The notes under the pieces were generated by a model. That model saw nothing but the letters and a program-made list of their open reading frames with translations, was not told the origin of the DNA and did no database searches. Below are positions 11,248-21,530 of a stretch of 60,000 nucleotides of DNA, piece by piece; the stretch's first letter is position 1, and every line of letters begins with the position of its first letter. A program made the translations under genes and the position numbers. Source of the DNA: Antedon mediterranea (Eukaryota > Echinodermata > Crinoidea > Comatulida > Antedonidae); assembly GCF_964355755.1 (NCBI RefSeq), contig NC_092680.1, positions 18,889,001 to 18,949,000 of the forward strand. Direction: 5' to 3'.

Positions 11248-11391
11248 AAGCTCTGTCTACACTATCAAACTTTATGTGACAAACAAATGTGATGTGCCAA
11301 TATATGGACATGATGATAGGCATATTACTACCATATTTGGGCACATCAGACTTGTTTTATCAAAATAGTTTGATAGTGTGGACAGAGCTTT
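11248..11391 (+). mobile_element. MITE family A, full-length copy
   Basis: Left terminus AAGCTCTGTCTACACTATCA and right terminus TGATAGTGTGGACAGAGCTT are intact. The centre has GGACATGATGAT and one TACTACCATATTTGGGCACATC motif. It is flanked by T/A-rich sequence compatible with a TA or TWA target. Confidence 0.92.
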
Positions 11392-11549
11392 ATGTAGTAA
11401 CACAACTGTAATCCAGCTTGATAGTTGACATTTCTTCTTAATGTAAGTTTTTTTTATTCTGTACTTTTTTATTTCTTCAATCATTGGCACTATCTTTCAT
11501 CCATTTTTATCTGAAATTTATAAGAAATTATTAAATGTAATTGCTTATA

Positions 11550-11930
11550 TGCAACGTTGGGCCTGGTTGCATTCTGGATGGGAGACCGTCTAGAAATCGC
11601 GGCGGGTGCTGTATATACTGGAGAGTGATGGTGTAATGGTAATATCGGACTATCATGTGATAGGCATCTGTACCATACTAATTGCATCCTTAGGCAAGGT
11701 GCTTTACTCTCATTGCCTCGTCCTTCGGATGGGATGTAAAGCCGTTGGTCCCGTGTACTTAACAGTGCACGTTAAAGAACTTGGTACACTATTCGAAAAG
11801 AGTAGGGGATCGTCTCCCGGTGTGCTGATCTGGTAGGCGCTGCACTGCTGGCTGCTGTGGGTCCGTGAAGGGCCTAATCCGAATTTCCTCAGTTTCCAGT
11901 TAAGCTTGAGGACAAATATGAATATGAATA
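11550..11930 (+). mobile_element. 5S rRNA-derived SINE (SINE3-like), 5'-truncated
   Basis: Positions 11550-11625 read like the 3' two-thirds of 5S rRNA: GCAACGTTGGGCCTGGTTGC, then TGGATGGGAGACCGTC (the box C region of the RNA polymerase III promoter), then GCGGGTGCTGTATATAC. The 5' part with box A is missing. The body that follows includes AAAGCCGTTGGTCCCGTGTA, CAGTGCACGTTAAAGAAC and GAAAAGAGTAGGGGATCG, a conserved block known from SINEs of marine invertebrates. The 3' end has a short repeat of ATATGA, as expected when a LINE primes reverse transcription. The copy is probably inactive. Confidence 0.82.
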
Positions 11931-12580
11931 CCTTTTGTAGGTTCTTGATAAAAGCTGAAAATATGTAACATAAACAATTTATAATTTGTGAAAACATGCA
12001 TGTTTACTTCATATAAAAACTACTCTAAAAAATTGTTAGAGAAAACAAAGAAAAACAGTACAGTATACAGTACAAAAAAGTTAATTTTAGGATTAGTGCC
12101 CTAGCCCCAGAATGATTGCCCTGATTCTTAAATGAAGAATAAAACAGAAAGCAACAATACATGAATGGACATTCATTTTTAATCTTAAAAATCGCTTTTA
12201 ACCTTTAAAATTTGGCCATATTTAAGGTCATTTAATATTTTCAACAATTGATAAAAATTCTGAAAGTACGTTCAAGTAGTGTACTTAAAACACCTTGTGA
12301 TAATATCCACTTAAACAGGCTTAACTCAGTACCTTTTAATTGTGTTGTCGGTTAAACTTATAAAGACGAGTTGTTAGATGCACCGCTATTTAATAGCTTA
12401 AATAGAGATTACAATTGGATTGTAATAATAGGGTCCTACAGACATCAACACCCTGATCTTAATGGGTCTTCTTGATCAGTCTATACACACTTTAGGGCCT
12501 AGAGTAATCCAGTCTATAATAGTTGAATTATTAGCAGTGAATAGAGGAATTAAACTGGAGTAGATTTTGCAGGAAGTAAC
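11931..12580. other. No recognisable feature
   Basis: AT-rich sequence without repeats or exons that I can support. Confidence 0.5.
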
Positions 12581-12586
12581 AGTGGC

Positions 12587-12594
12587 TATATAAG
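12587..12594 (+). promoter_or_regulatory. TATA-box candidate
   Basis: TATATAAG, preceded by GGC and followed by AGGAGA, lies 62 bp upstream of the ATG at 12649. It would place transcription start near 12617. Isolated TATA-like octamers are common in AT-rich DNA, so its value rests on the downstream signal-peptide-like frame. Confidence 0.3.
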
Positions 12595-12648
12595 AGGAGA
12601 TTAGGAGATTTTAAGCACTTGGGTTTGTTTACCCATCTGGGCGGTTAC

Positions 12649-12825
12649 ATGTATTTACAATACATTTTAATTATTGTCAATATTATTGTACCACTGGCTT
12701 TAACTGTAAGTGGTTTAAACATGGGAGTAATTCCTCAAAAAAAGTTACAATTCTCTTATGAAATTGAACAAAAACTTGTGTTTGGGTTACAGGTAGTTAC
12801 CTTAATTGTACTCAGGTCTTCATAA
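12649..12825 (+). CDS. Candidate first exon, secreted or membrane peptide
   Basis: The frame starts at the first ATG after the TATA candidate. The product begins with an N-terminal hydrophobic stretch, residues 6-20 (ILIIVNIIVPLALTV), followed by SG and a polar region (residues 29-43) of signal-peptide layout. The frame runs to TAA after 58 codons. There is also a splice-donor candidate at CAG followed by GTAGTT (12790-12798), exactly at codon 48, so the true exon could end at 12792. The frame is also open upstream of the ATG. No homologue is recognised. It could be chance. Confidence 0.25.
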   Translation: MYLQYILIIVNIIVPLALTVSGLNMGVIPQKKLQFSYEIEQKLVFGLQVVTLIVLRSS

Positions 12826-14500
12826 AAAAAGTAAAAAGAATATTTCAATAGTTTTAGCAAGTCATTCTATACAAATTTATTTAATTTAATTTTCAGGCAC
12901 TAACAACCACATAAATACATGACAACGGTGCAGCACTCTGAGGATTGCCGTGAGTGCTAAGCACTATGAAATTGGCTCTCCATACTGCATTTCAAACATA
13001 TACAAGTAATATATAAGTTTCTGAACTAGCTCAGAAACATATAAACTTGTAGAATGACTTTTTGACTCAATAGCTGCATAGTCTAGTGCCGCATCGTTAC
13101 CAAAGAAAGGTCGCTAAAAGGGTATATTCTGCATAGGTGCGTTTGTGGAAACATGGAGAGATGAGTATTGTTATGGGTTGTTGCTTGATCAAAATCATAA
13201 TGTTTGATCAATGTTTTTTCCAAAAACATTCTTTCTTGTTTGAATTTAGGTCTGTGGTATTTATCTCTTTTTCTGTACATCTGTAATTGGACCAAATTCT
13301 GTAATATTTATAGATGTTTGTATATTACTGTACTTGAGAACTCTGTTTCTTTCATTAAGTTTCAAATGCAGCCTTCAAAAAATCAATGTAATGCTCCTAA
13401 AACAGAACAAAGCCGATTACTACAAAAAAATAAAATTGTAACACGTTTATAAAATTGTCTAAACTAGCAGTCCGAATTAGGTGTGTATCTAGAAAATATA
13501 ATCAAACACATTTGGTGATTAATTATTCACTTCTCATATGAAAGTTGTTGATAATATTTAAAAAACAAAGAACTCCATTGGGTGTTAACATTTTATATGC
13601 ATATATCATTTTAAATAAGCGCTAGACTTTGTTTAATAATAATCATGCAAGAAAACAAAGATGAACTTAATATTAACAAAGATGAAGATAAAGAAGACAA
13701 ATTTGGGTGTTAACATTTTAAATACATATATCTCGATTAGGATAAACGTCTTCATTCAATAATGTATAAAAATCATGAAGCAAGATGTGAAGGTCTACAT
13801 GAGATTGAAACTAAGCTGAAATTTGTGATTTGCATTAAAATTCATGATTAACACAAAATGAAGATAATCTATGAAGAGTTAATATTCTAAAAACACATAT
13901 ATCTCTTTATAAATAGGCTAATATATGATAATCTTGATGGTTTTCAAAAGATAATGTATTAGAAAGAAGGATACACAGTGGGCCTTTGTAAGACGTTGAA
14001 GGTTGTTTATTGTGATATGGCGCATTGATCAACACATTCATCATAAAACTATAAGGTCATTTGTTATATAAGGTTATTAAAACATGTCTAGCCTGAAAAA
14101 TGTATTTTTCTACATCAATCAAACATTTGATGGATTACTCTACTTAAATATGATCATGGGGAATATACATTTATCCCAGACTCAATATTTCATTTTATTA
14201 ATTTCAGCCATACAATTTATTTGGGTATTAGATGTATCTTTAATCAAACAAGCAACAACTGTAATATTTGGTAGAACTGGAAAGAGTAATGTTTACTCTT
14301 CCTTGGTAGACAAGATATTGTGAGAGTGTCGGTATTAAAAACTAATAGTAGTAAACAGTACATATATTGTTAGTTTACTGGCGCAAATAGGATAGCTATC
14401 TGGAACGATATGTAATGTTATCAACAACAATATCAAAACTTGTATCATTTGTATTTATTTATATAGTTATCACATCGTATTATTTATTCTACTCAGGTAC
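12826..14500. other. AT-rich DNA with a degenerate repeat
   Basis: GGGTGTTAACATTTTA recurs at about 13579 and 13706, with a weaker relative near 13880. An open frame at 14084-14323 has an ATG but no supporting signal. Confidence 0.4.
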
Positions 14501-14519
14501 AAAACATATCTCGAAATTG

Positions 14520-14582
14520 TTAACAATTTTGACAATAAAGTTATCTTGTATCTTGTATCTTGTATTGTATCTTGTATCTAAG
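14520..14582 (+). repeat. Retroelement 3' tail, TTGTATC-type repeat
   Basis: GACAATAAAGTTATC is followed by several copies of TTGTATC. An AATAAA-like signal next to a short simple repeat is the usual 3' end of a non-LTR element. The body upstream is not recognisable. Confidence 0.5.
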
Positions 14583-14794
14583 TGGTGTAGAGAAAAAAAT
14601 ATATATATTTGACTAATCTTGATATATATCGCAGTTAAACAATTACAATTATCGTTTAAAATCTTGACAATTATTAGGAGATGAGTAAAAGTCATGGATG
14701 ATTTGTACAAAATAATGATACATTGATCACATTTCTTTTGAGTGACAATCATTAGCCTTTGCTTTAGCTGCGCTATGTCTTTGATTTGTGCCCA

Positions 14795-14822
14795 AGTGGA
14801 AACCTAGTGGGAACCAAGCTTA
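14795..14822. mobile_element. MITE family B, terminal fragment
   Basis: CCTAGTGGGAACCAAGCTTA matches one terminus of family B. Only this end is preserved, 14 bp before a family A copy. Confidence 0.65.
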
Positions 14823-14835
14823 AAATTAAAAAATT

Positions 14836-14961
14836 AAGCTCTGTCTACAAACTTTATGTGACAACTAAATGTGATGTGCCCATATATGGACATATCACTA
14901 GTATATTTGAGCACAACACAATTTTTGTTGTTGTCAAACTTTGATAATGTAGACAGAGCTT
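14836..14961 (+). mobile_element. MITE family A copy
   Basis: Termini AAGCTCTGTCTACA and GATAATGTAGACAGAGCTT are present. The left arm lacks the CTATC segment, and the centre keeps one ATATCACTAGTATATTTGAGC motif. Confidence 0.9.
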
Positions 14962-17458
14962 TAGATATATATATATATTTAGTAACATTTTTTCTTCATA
15001 CTTCCAGAAACTAGGTCAGAATTCAGAAAATTTATATTTTGCTGTTCTAAAAGCATTTGTTTATCGCAAAATTATAACCTTTTATAACTATATGGCTTTT
15101 CCAAATAGCTTGACTACATATATAACAACTGAAATCTATAAATTACAGTTGTTATTACATGTTCCTTTTAAATTTTCATTACTGCAATATGTATATTATG
15201 ACATATTCCCAGGCTATAATAACCTTAAGTTCATAATAAGTAAGTAAATTGTTCAAAAATTTGTTTCTTAAAAGCATTTTAAATAGGTTTAATCACGAAG
15301 GAAATAAATAAGATTGCCTTTATGGTATAATAAATCAAGATTAGAAGTTAGAACATGGAGGAAATATATATATATACAACAATCAAATAATATAAATATA
15401 AATATTTCCTCCGTGATTAGAAACAGTTCATAATACAGTAAGTTCCCACTATTGACCAACCAGCCTGGCACAAGTATTGGTTTTTCAGAAATTCTGATAA
15501 AAAAGAAAGATAAAAGAATTTGGGTCTCAGAGAAATTTCAATTTAGAAGAGTTTCCAGTTTTTCCCAGAGTCTGGTATTTTTCATTCTTTCTTTTGACTG
15601 GATTGTATTGTCAGTAATGTGGTACTACTGGTCCAGTTACAAGGTTTAAAAGAAAAGAAACGTTAAAACATGCATAACACATATACAGAAAAATAAATGC
15701 ATACCAAATTCCAGATATATAAAGTAATTTATAAAAGACATACATGCATAGAGTTGACTGATATTTTCATAGGGTAATTTCCCAATAGTTGACGTTCCCA
15801 AGCCTGTAGGGGGGGGGGGGGGGGGTTCGTGAGATTAAAAAAAAAACCCTTTTTCTGAAGAAGACGTGCCCTATACAAACAAGTAACCTGAAAGTGCTGG
15901 TAAAAGTCCTAATTCGTTTCAATTTTATGTTCAATATTGAGTCACCCCAACCAAGATTCAACAACACTTTTAGCATACAATGCATCTATCACCTATTATT
16001 CTATCATATTATTCAAACTGTTAAATGCTATGTGTGAACATACACCTTAAAGCAGCCTTAAACTTACAGGGTCATGGTCAAAAAAGCAAAACAAAAAACG
16101 TAAGCAATTATTTACATGTTAACCAATATTTACACCTGCCTAACACGATACAAGTTTTCATCACCAAATTCCAGGTGAGATGTTCTTCATAACATTCGCC
16201 TTGGAGTTGTTTGCATACAAGTGTGCTGTCTGCGTCAGACATCGTACAACCTCTCAACCTATTGTGTCTTGGGTATGTGATATTTGCTACCTTGCGCTAA
16301 TGTCAATTTGTCTATCAGATTAACCCTCTCTCAGAAGGCTATTGTGAAACTGATGCTAGCTTCAAACTATTTACGTTTATTGATTCTTCTGGGCCTATAA
16401 GGTGAATGGCCTTGTTATCATTGTTTTTCTGATACCACAACGAGTAAACAATAATTGAGAATGATCATAAAAATTCCTGCATGATGAGATAACAATAGCA
16501 TATGAGAAAATAGAAGTAGAGGAATTAAATGATTAAGTAACGATCTTTTTGTTTCTGTTCATTTTCTCGTAAACATATAATTTATTATTATTAAATTAAA
16601 AATTATACAAAGATATATACAATACAACATATAAAAAAAAAATACATAGCTGTAACTGAAATAAGCCAGATCTAATATAAATATTAAACAAAATTAAACC
16701 TAGCAGTTTTGGAAACATCAAGTTGGTAATGGTATGATATAAATAAAACAATGTTAGAACAGACCTCCCAACTCTCAATCGATAATGGTGAGTCTCCTAT
16801 TTTGAGTCATCTCACACTCTAAGTTTCCCAGTACAATACATACTTTATGATAAACCCAACAAAGGCATTTTATTTTTATAACACTGGGTTCATCAGAGTT
16901 TAAATGCATTATTTCTATTAACATTATTTCATGTCAATCAACTGTATTTTTATATTGCAATTCAGTTTTTAATGTAATAGTATTGATTGATTGATCTATA
17001 TGCATGAATTGAATTCTATGTTTATATAGCAGTATCACAATGCACTTAAAACACAATGATAGTAATAATGGACAGAAACCATTTTCTATGTATTGTTATA
17101 GTTGTGATTACATATACTAAGTTATATAAGAAGAAGCACATAAAGAAAATTATTTTTTCTATGCTACTTATATCTTCTACCTTCCTTGTAATGCAAGCGT
17201 TACTTTGTGAATTGGTAGTGTAAATTAAATTTTAGAATACAGTCAGTTATAAATGTATTGAAATGCATGGTATAGTGTAGGGAACTCAAGAGAAAAGATG
17301 AGACAGTATGGAATGATAATAGGCTCTAAGACCCCACTCAATCCCTCAATCTCAAAGTCTCTCTGGTTATGGGGTTACTTTATAGCAATCTAAATGCTTT
17401 ACAATGCTTTTATTTCTACTTAAAAGTCACTTACTGATATACTGTACTACTTATACTG
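14962..17458. other. No recognisable gene
   Basis: Contains the G-tract at 15809 and a less AT-rich patch at 16130-16400 (with CCAG followed by GTGAGA near 16171). I could not turn this patch into an exon. Confidence 0.45.
15809..15825 (+). repeat. Poly-G tract (17 G)
   Basis: An uninterrupted run of G, striking in AT-rich surroundings. Confidence 0.9.
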
Positions 17459-17464
17459 TAGGCC

Positions 17465-17844
17465 TATAGAGCATCACGGTGTGACATCACAACAATAGAG
17501 GGCGCTGCATGGTTGCTAGCCAACCAAAAAATGCGTTCAACGCTACTATGTTGATAAACTGTAGGCCTAAAGATTTGTATTTCTATCAAATTATGTATCT
17601 TAGCTTGATTTTGTTTAACTTAAACTGTAGTTGAAGAGTAAATAGATTATTAAAAACAAATATTTAGTGATCTTTTTTAGTTTGTTTTTATTGAAAATTA
17701 TTAAATTTTAAAATGACTACTTCAATAACCCTATTCCAAACCATTGGAGTCACTCAGACGAGGCAGGTTGAACGCATTTTTGGTTGCGCTAGCAACCACG
17801 CAGCGCCACCTACTGTCGTGACGTCAGCACCGTGATACTCTATA
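17465..17844. mobile_element. MITE family C with TA target duplication
   Basis: Long imperfect inverted repeats of about 80 bp surround an AT-rich core. The left arm runs TAGAGCATCACGGTG through GAGGGCGCTGCATGGTTGCT and AAAAATGCGTTCAACG. The right arm is its reverse complement, with TTGAACGCATTTTTGG and CACCGTGATACTCTA. TA flanks both ends. Length, lack of coding capacity and TA duplication suggest a Tc1/mariner-type non-autonomous element. Confidence 0.85.
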
Positions 17845-17871
17845 TGCTTTTGTTCTAAGTCTGATTTTTTC

Positions 17872-20800
17872 AATTCAATTCATCGACATTTTTATTCCAT
17901 AATCAAAATAAAAACATATACAAATACAATACAAATAATAAGATAATGGAATGGGATACAAAATAAGCACAAGTGCTTTAAGCATGTAACCCTAACAAAA
18001 AGATCAAACAATTAGTACAAACAAAAAGAACAAACCAAAATAACATAATGTGATTTACTTAACTTAAATATTTCTATTGTTATAATATTGCTTTAATCTC
18101 TGTTTAAACAAACTTAAAGTGGGGGATTGTTTTATATAGTCTGTTAAATTGTTCCAAATATGTGTTCCTTGGTAGGAAATACATTGCTGTCCGACTTTGG
18201 TGCGTTTTAGTTGTGGACAGTAGTTTGACCTGTTTCTAGTTGAGTAATTATGGAATGAGGCAGATGTACTAAATAAGTTATTAAATGATTCAGGTAATAG
18301 ATTATGTTTATATTGATACATAAATATAGCAGTGTGTTTCGTATAAAGGTCAAAAATATTTAATGTTTGGGTTGAAATAAAAAGTGGATGAGAAGGATGC
18401 ATAAAATGAACATGACAAATATTTCTAAGTGCTTTTTTCTGGAGAATATGTATACGGTTTAAGTTTGTAGCAGAAGTAGCACCCCATACTGTGATAGCAT
18501 ACGTTATTCTAGGTAATATAAGTGCATTGTATACCGTTAACAAGATTTTACTTGATAACATAGACTTCACTTTGTTTAAGACACCAATTATTCTAGAAAT
18601 ACTGTTTGCTACCTCATTTACATGATAATTAAACGATAAAGTTTCATCCAGAAATAAGCCTAGAAATTTAACTTCAGTAGCTTTTACTATACATTCATTT
18701 CCCATCCTCAATTCTAGTGAGGTAGTGTCAGCTGACTTATTTCTAGCCTTAAATATAACATATTTTGATTTGTTTACATTTAGCGTTAATTTGTTAGCAA
18801 TAAACCAGTCCGAAAGTATAGATAACTCCTGGTTCATTGTATCAAAAGCTTGAGTAATATCATTGTGACTATAAAACACATTTGTGTCATCTGCATACAT
18901 AATCATGTCTACATGGTTACATGCTAGACTAATATCATTAATGAATATAAGAAATAATAATGGACCCAATATGGATCCCTGAGGAACTCCAGTGTTTACT
19001 GTCATTTTACTAGATGCAGTATTAACAATAAATGTGTATTGTAGTCTTTTTTTAAGATAGTTTGAGAACCAGTTTAGCGGAACTCCTCTTATACCATAAA
19101 ATCTTAACTTATCTAATAATATATCATGATCGATTGTATCAAACGCTTTTGATAAATCAAGGAAAACTCCTAGTGTGAACTCTTTATTCTCAATAGCGTT
19201 TGTGATTTTTTCAATCGATTGTATTAAAGCATGACTAGTTGAATGGTGTTGTCTAAATCCATACTGTGTTTTACTCAGTACGTTATATTTTGAGAGGTAA
19301 CAAATCGTTTGATCATACACAATCCTCTCAAATATTTTGGAAAAAAAGGGTAAAATGGAAATAGGCCGATAATTATTTATATCGGAGATGTCACCATTCT
19401 TAAATACCGGGATAACTTTAGCAATTTTTATATCAGCCGGGACACAGCCCGATGATAATGACGTATTAATAATATGCAATAAAGGTTTTAAAATAAACGG
19501 GGAAGCAGATTTTATGAGTTGGGCACTTATACCATCATGGCCAGGAGAAGTATTCTTTGTGTTTTTAATATAGTGGTTAAGTTCATGTTCAGTAACAGGC
19601 TTAAAAAACATTGAAGAGGTAAAATTTCCCTTTAAGAAAGTTCTGTGGGTGATTTCTTCATTTTGAGATTCATGCCTAAATTTATTATTTAGTTTTTCTC
19701 CAATATTAATAAAAAAAGAGTTGAATGCATCAGCTTTCTCATCATTATCAGAGAAAGTCTCAGTACCCAATTTTATTTTTGTAGGCAAATTGGTAGTCTT
19801 TTTCCTACACATTATATCATTTAGGATTGTCCACGTTTTTTTAATATCTTGTTTATTTCGTTCAAACTGGACCATATAATATTCTTTTTTCCGATTTCTA
19901 ATAGTAGTGGTTAACTTGTTTCTAAAATGTATGTACGTACTTTTATTAGTAGTGGTGTTATTTTGTTTGTACTTTTTATATAATTTATGTTTTTGAGAGA
20001 TAGCTCTGGCAATTTCAGCTGTGATCCAAGGAGATTTTAACTTGTTCGCCTTATTTCTAATTCGTTTTAAAGGGAAACAATTATCAATTGTTTTATTTAA
20101 AGTGTTTGTAAAATTTTGATAAGCAACATTCGCATTATTTGAGAATAGCACATCATTCCACTGATTACTTTGTAATTCTTGCAAAAAATACTCCGTTTGT
20201 TGAGGAGAGTATTGTCGTTTATATACAAATCGAGGATATTGCTTATTATGTTTTTCCAAAGTATCTACACAGAATATTGGGAAGTGATCAGAAATATCAG
20301 TAATAAGTATTCCACTTTTAAGGGACGTAGTAAAACAATCGATGTTGCAATAAATGTTATCAATTATTGAAGCACAATTATCGGATATTCTAGTAGGACT
20401 TTTTATGATTGGCTGAAATGACTGAGAAAATATTGTGTCTAAGTGTGATTGGATAGTGTTGTCGGTAGATTGTTGGAGTAAGTTTATGTTATAGTCTCCC
20501 ACAAGGTAAGCTTTCTTTTTTTCTAGATTAATCATTTGCATTACACATGTTAATTCATCATCAAACTTTTGCAAGGAACGTGAGGGTGGTCTATAAACTA
20601 TACCACAAATAACATTATTTCCTGATTCTAACTCAATCTCAATAAAAATAGTCTCTGCTTCAGTCATACAAGATGACAGATCATTTCTAATAATATATGT
20701 TAGTTTGTTGGTAACATAGAACGCTACCCCACCACCTCTCTTATCTTTCCTATCATTGTGAATCAAACTGTAGCCTGGTAACTGGTATAGATTAATATTA

Positions 20801-21027
20801 TCTTTTTCGGTTAACCAGGTTTCACTGAAGGCAATGACGGAGAAGGCATGTACGAGTGAGTCTAAATAGTTTGAGATTAAGTCAAACTTATTAACAACAC
20901 TACGACAGTTTAGTCCAAATATAGAAAAGTTTGATGATAAATAAATTTTGTTTACTTTGGTTGGACAAATACTAAACCTTAGTGCCTGGTTGGTGTGTGA
21001 ATAAAAGGATCTTAAACACTCACTGAC
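17872..21027 (-). mobile_element. Non-LTR retrotransposon (CR1/jockey-like LINE)
   Basis: The element contains one long open frame (18064-21027), a short 3' UTR, and a 3' end of AATAAAAATGTC followed by GAATT-type repeats (17872-17895, minus strand). No ORF1 is recognised upstream. The sequence beyond 21027 looks unrelated, with an apparently different retroelement tail near 21.44 kb, so the copy is probably 5'-truncated or its 5' region is not recognisable. Confidence 0.9.
18064..21027 (-). CDS. LINE ORF2: endonuclease and reverse transcriptase
   Basis: The protein nicks target DNA and copies element RNA at the nick. The frame is open from just after a TGA at 21028-21030 to the stop at 18064, 987 residues. 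It has no in-frame ATG near the 5' end; the first start-like codon is a TTG at 20766, which would discard the endonuclease N-terminus. Numbering from that TTG, the AP-endonuclease domain lies before and within the first 170 residues (upstream SIFGLNCRS and SETWLT; then RGGGVAFYV at 11-19, GDYNIN at 90-95, SDHFPIF at 159-165). The reverse transcriptase covers about 400-720, with LDLSKAFDTIDH at 536-547, GVPQGSILGPLLF at 593-605 and the catalytic YADD at 624-627 (18886-18897). The C-terminus carries a typical WNNL motif. There are no frameshifts or internal stops, so the enzyme may be functional. The clade assignment is by motif style only. Confidence 0.93.
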   Translation of the reverse strand, partial: VSECLRSFYSHTNQALRFSICPTKVNKIYLSSNFSIFGLNCRSVVNKFDLISNYLDSLVHAFSVIAFSETWLTEKDNINLYQLPGYSLIHNDRKDKRGGGVAFYVTNKLTYIIRNDLSSCMTEAETIFIEIELESGNNVICGIVYRPPSRSLQKFDDELTCVMQMINLEKKKAYLVGDYNINLLQQSTDNTIQSHLDTIFSQSFQPIIKSPTRISDNCASIIDNIYCNIDCFTTSLKSGILITDISDHFPIFCVDTLEKHNKQYPRFVYKRQYSPQQTEYFLQELQSNQWNDVLFSNNANVAYQNFTNTLNKTIDNCFPLKRIRNKANKLKSPWITAEIARAISQKHKLYKKYKQNNTTTNKSTYIHFRNKLTTTIRNRKKEYYMVQFERNKQDIKKTWTILNDIMCRKKTTNLPTKIKLGTETFSDNDEKADAFNSFFINIGEKLNNKFRHESQNEEITHRTFLKGNFTSSMFFKPVTEHELNHYIKNTKNTSPGHDGISAQLIKSASPFILKPLLHIINTSLSSGCVPADIKIAKVIPVFKNGDISDINNYRPISILPFFSKIFERIVYDQTICYLSKYNVLSKTQYGFRQHHSTSHALIQSIEKITNAIENKEFTLGVFLDLSKAFDTIDHDILLDKLRFYGIRGVPLNWFSNYLKKRLQYTFIVNTASSKMTVNTGVPQGSILGPLLFLIFINDISLACNHVDMIMYADDTNVFYSHNDITQAFDTMNQELSILSDWFIANKLTLNVNKSKYVIFKARNKSADTTSLELRMGNECIVKATEVKFLGLFLDETLSFNYHVNEVANSISRIIGVLNKVKSMLSSKILLTVYNALILPRITYAITVWGATSATNLNRIHILQKKALRNICHVHFMHPSHPLFISTQTLNIFDLYTKHTAIFMYQYKHNLLPESFNNLFSTSASFHNYSTRNRSNYCPQLKRTKVGQQCISYQGTHIWNNLTDYIKQSPTLSLFKQRLKQYYNNRNI

Positions 21028-21414
21028 TCACTTTTCTACTGAATAAATTTTATAATGTTTCCTATTGGTAAGACGTTACGGGTATTGCCATCATTTGTCA
21101 ACATCCCCCACCAGGGCCATGCCTTCACTTTTTAGAAGCCTCTCATAAGATGTTTGAACAATTTTTATACTTACCTCCTTCCTCCATAATTAATTAATAT
21201 ATTTATTTATCTGTCTACTTATTTCTGTCTTTTACATAATAACACATTCATTGTCAGAGTAGGATTCTAAAAATGGATCAGATATACAACATAAATAATA
21301 CAGCAATAATATAAACAAGGTAAAACAACATTCTAATTTACGATCAATATTAATTCTGTAAATAAAAAATATTATAAAAAAAAAACAAAAAAAAACAATA
21401 TTCATGTAATAGTC

Positions 21415-21530
21415 ATTTAAATATTTAAATAATAATATATATTTATTTATCTGGAGGACCAAACTTAAAGCCTTGGCCCTGGCATTCTCACAATTATATT
21501 TATTAGTTTATGTTCTGTTATATTGTATTG
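21415..21530 (-). repeat. Probable retroelement 3' end
   Basis: On the minus strand CCAAGGCTTTAAGTTTGGTC is followed by CTCCAGATAAATAAATA, resembling a CR1-like 3' UTR and tail. No coding part is attached. Confidence 0.35.

Noticed and set aside
14084-14323. 79-codon ATG frame with a hydrophobic stretch
   Set aside because: Ile/Leu/Asn-rich composition as expected by chance in AT-rich DNA; no promoter or splice context that I trust.
19388-20370. Short plus-strand frames inside the LINE
   Set aside because: Antisense shadows of the reverse transcriptase frame.
21160-21172. ATACTTACCT, identical to the 5' end of U1 snRNA
   Set aside because: The match stops after ten bases and no snRNA stem follows.
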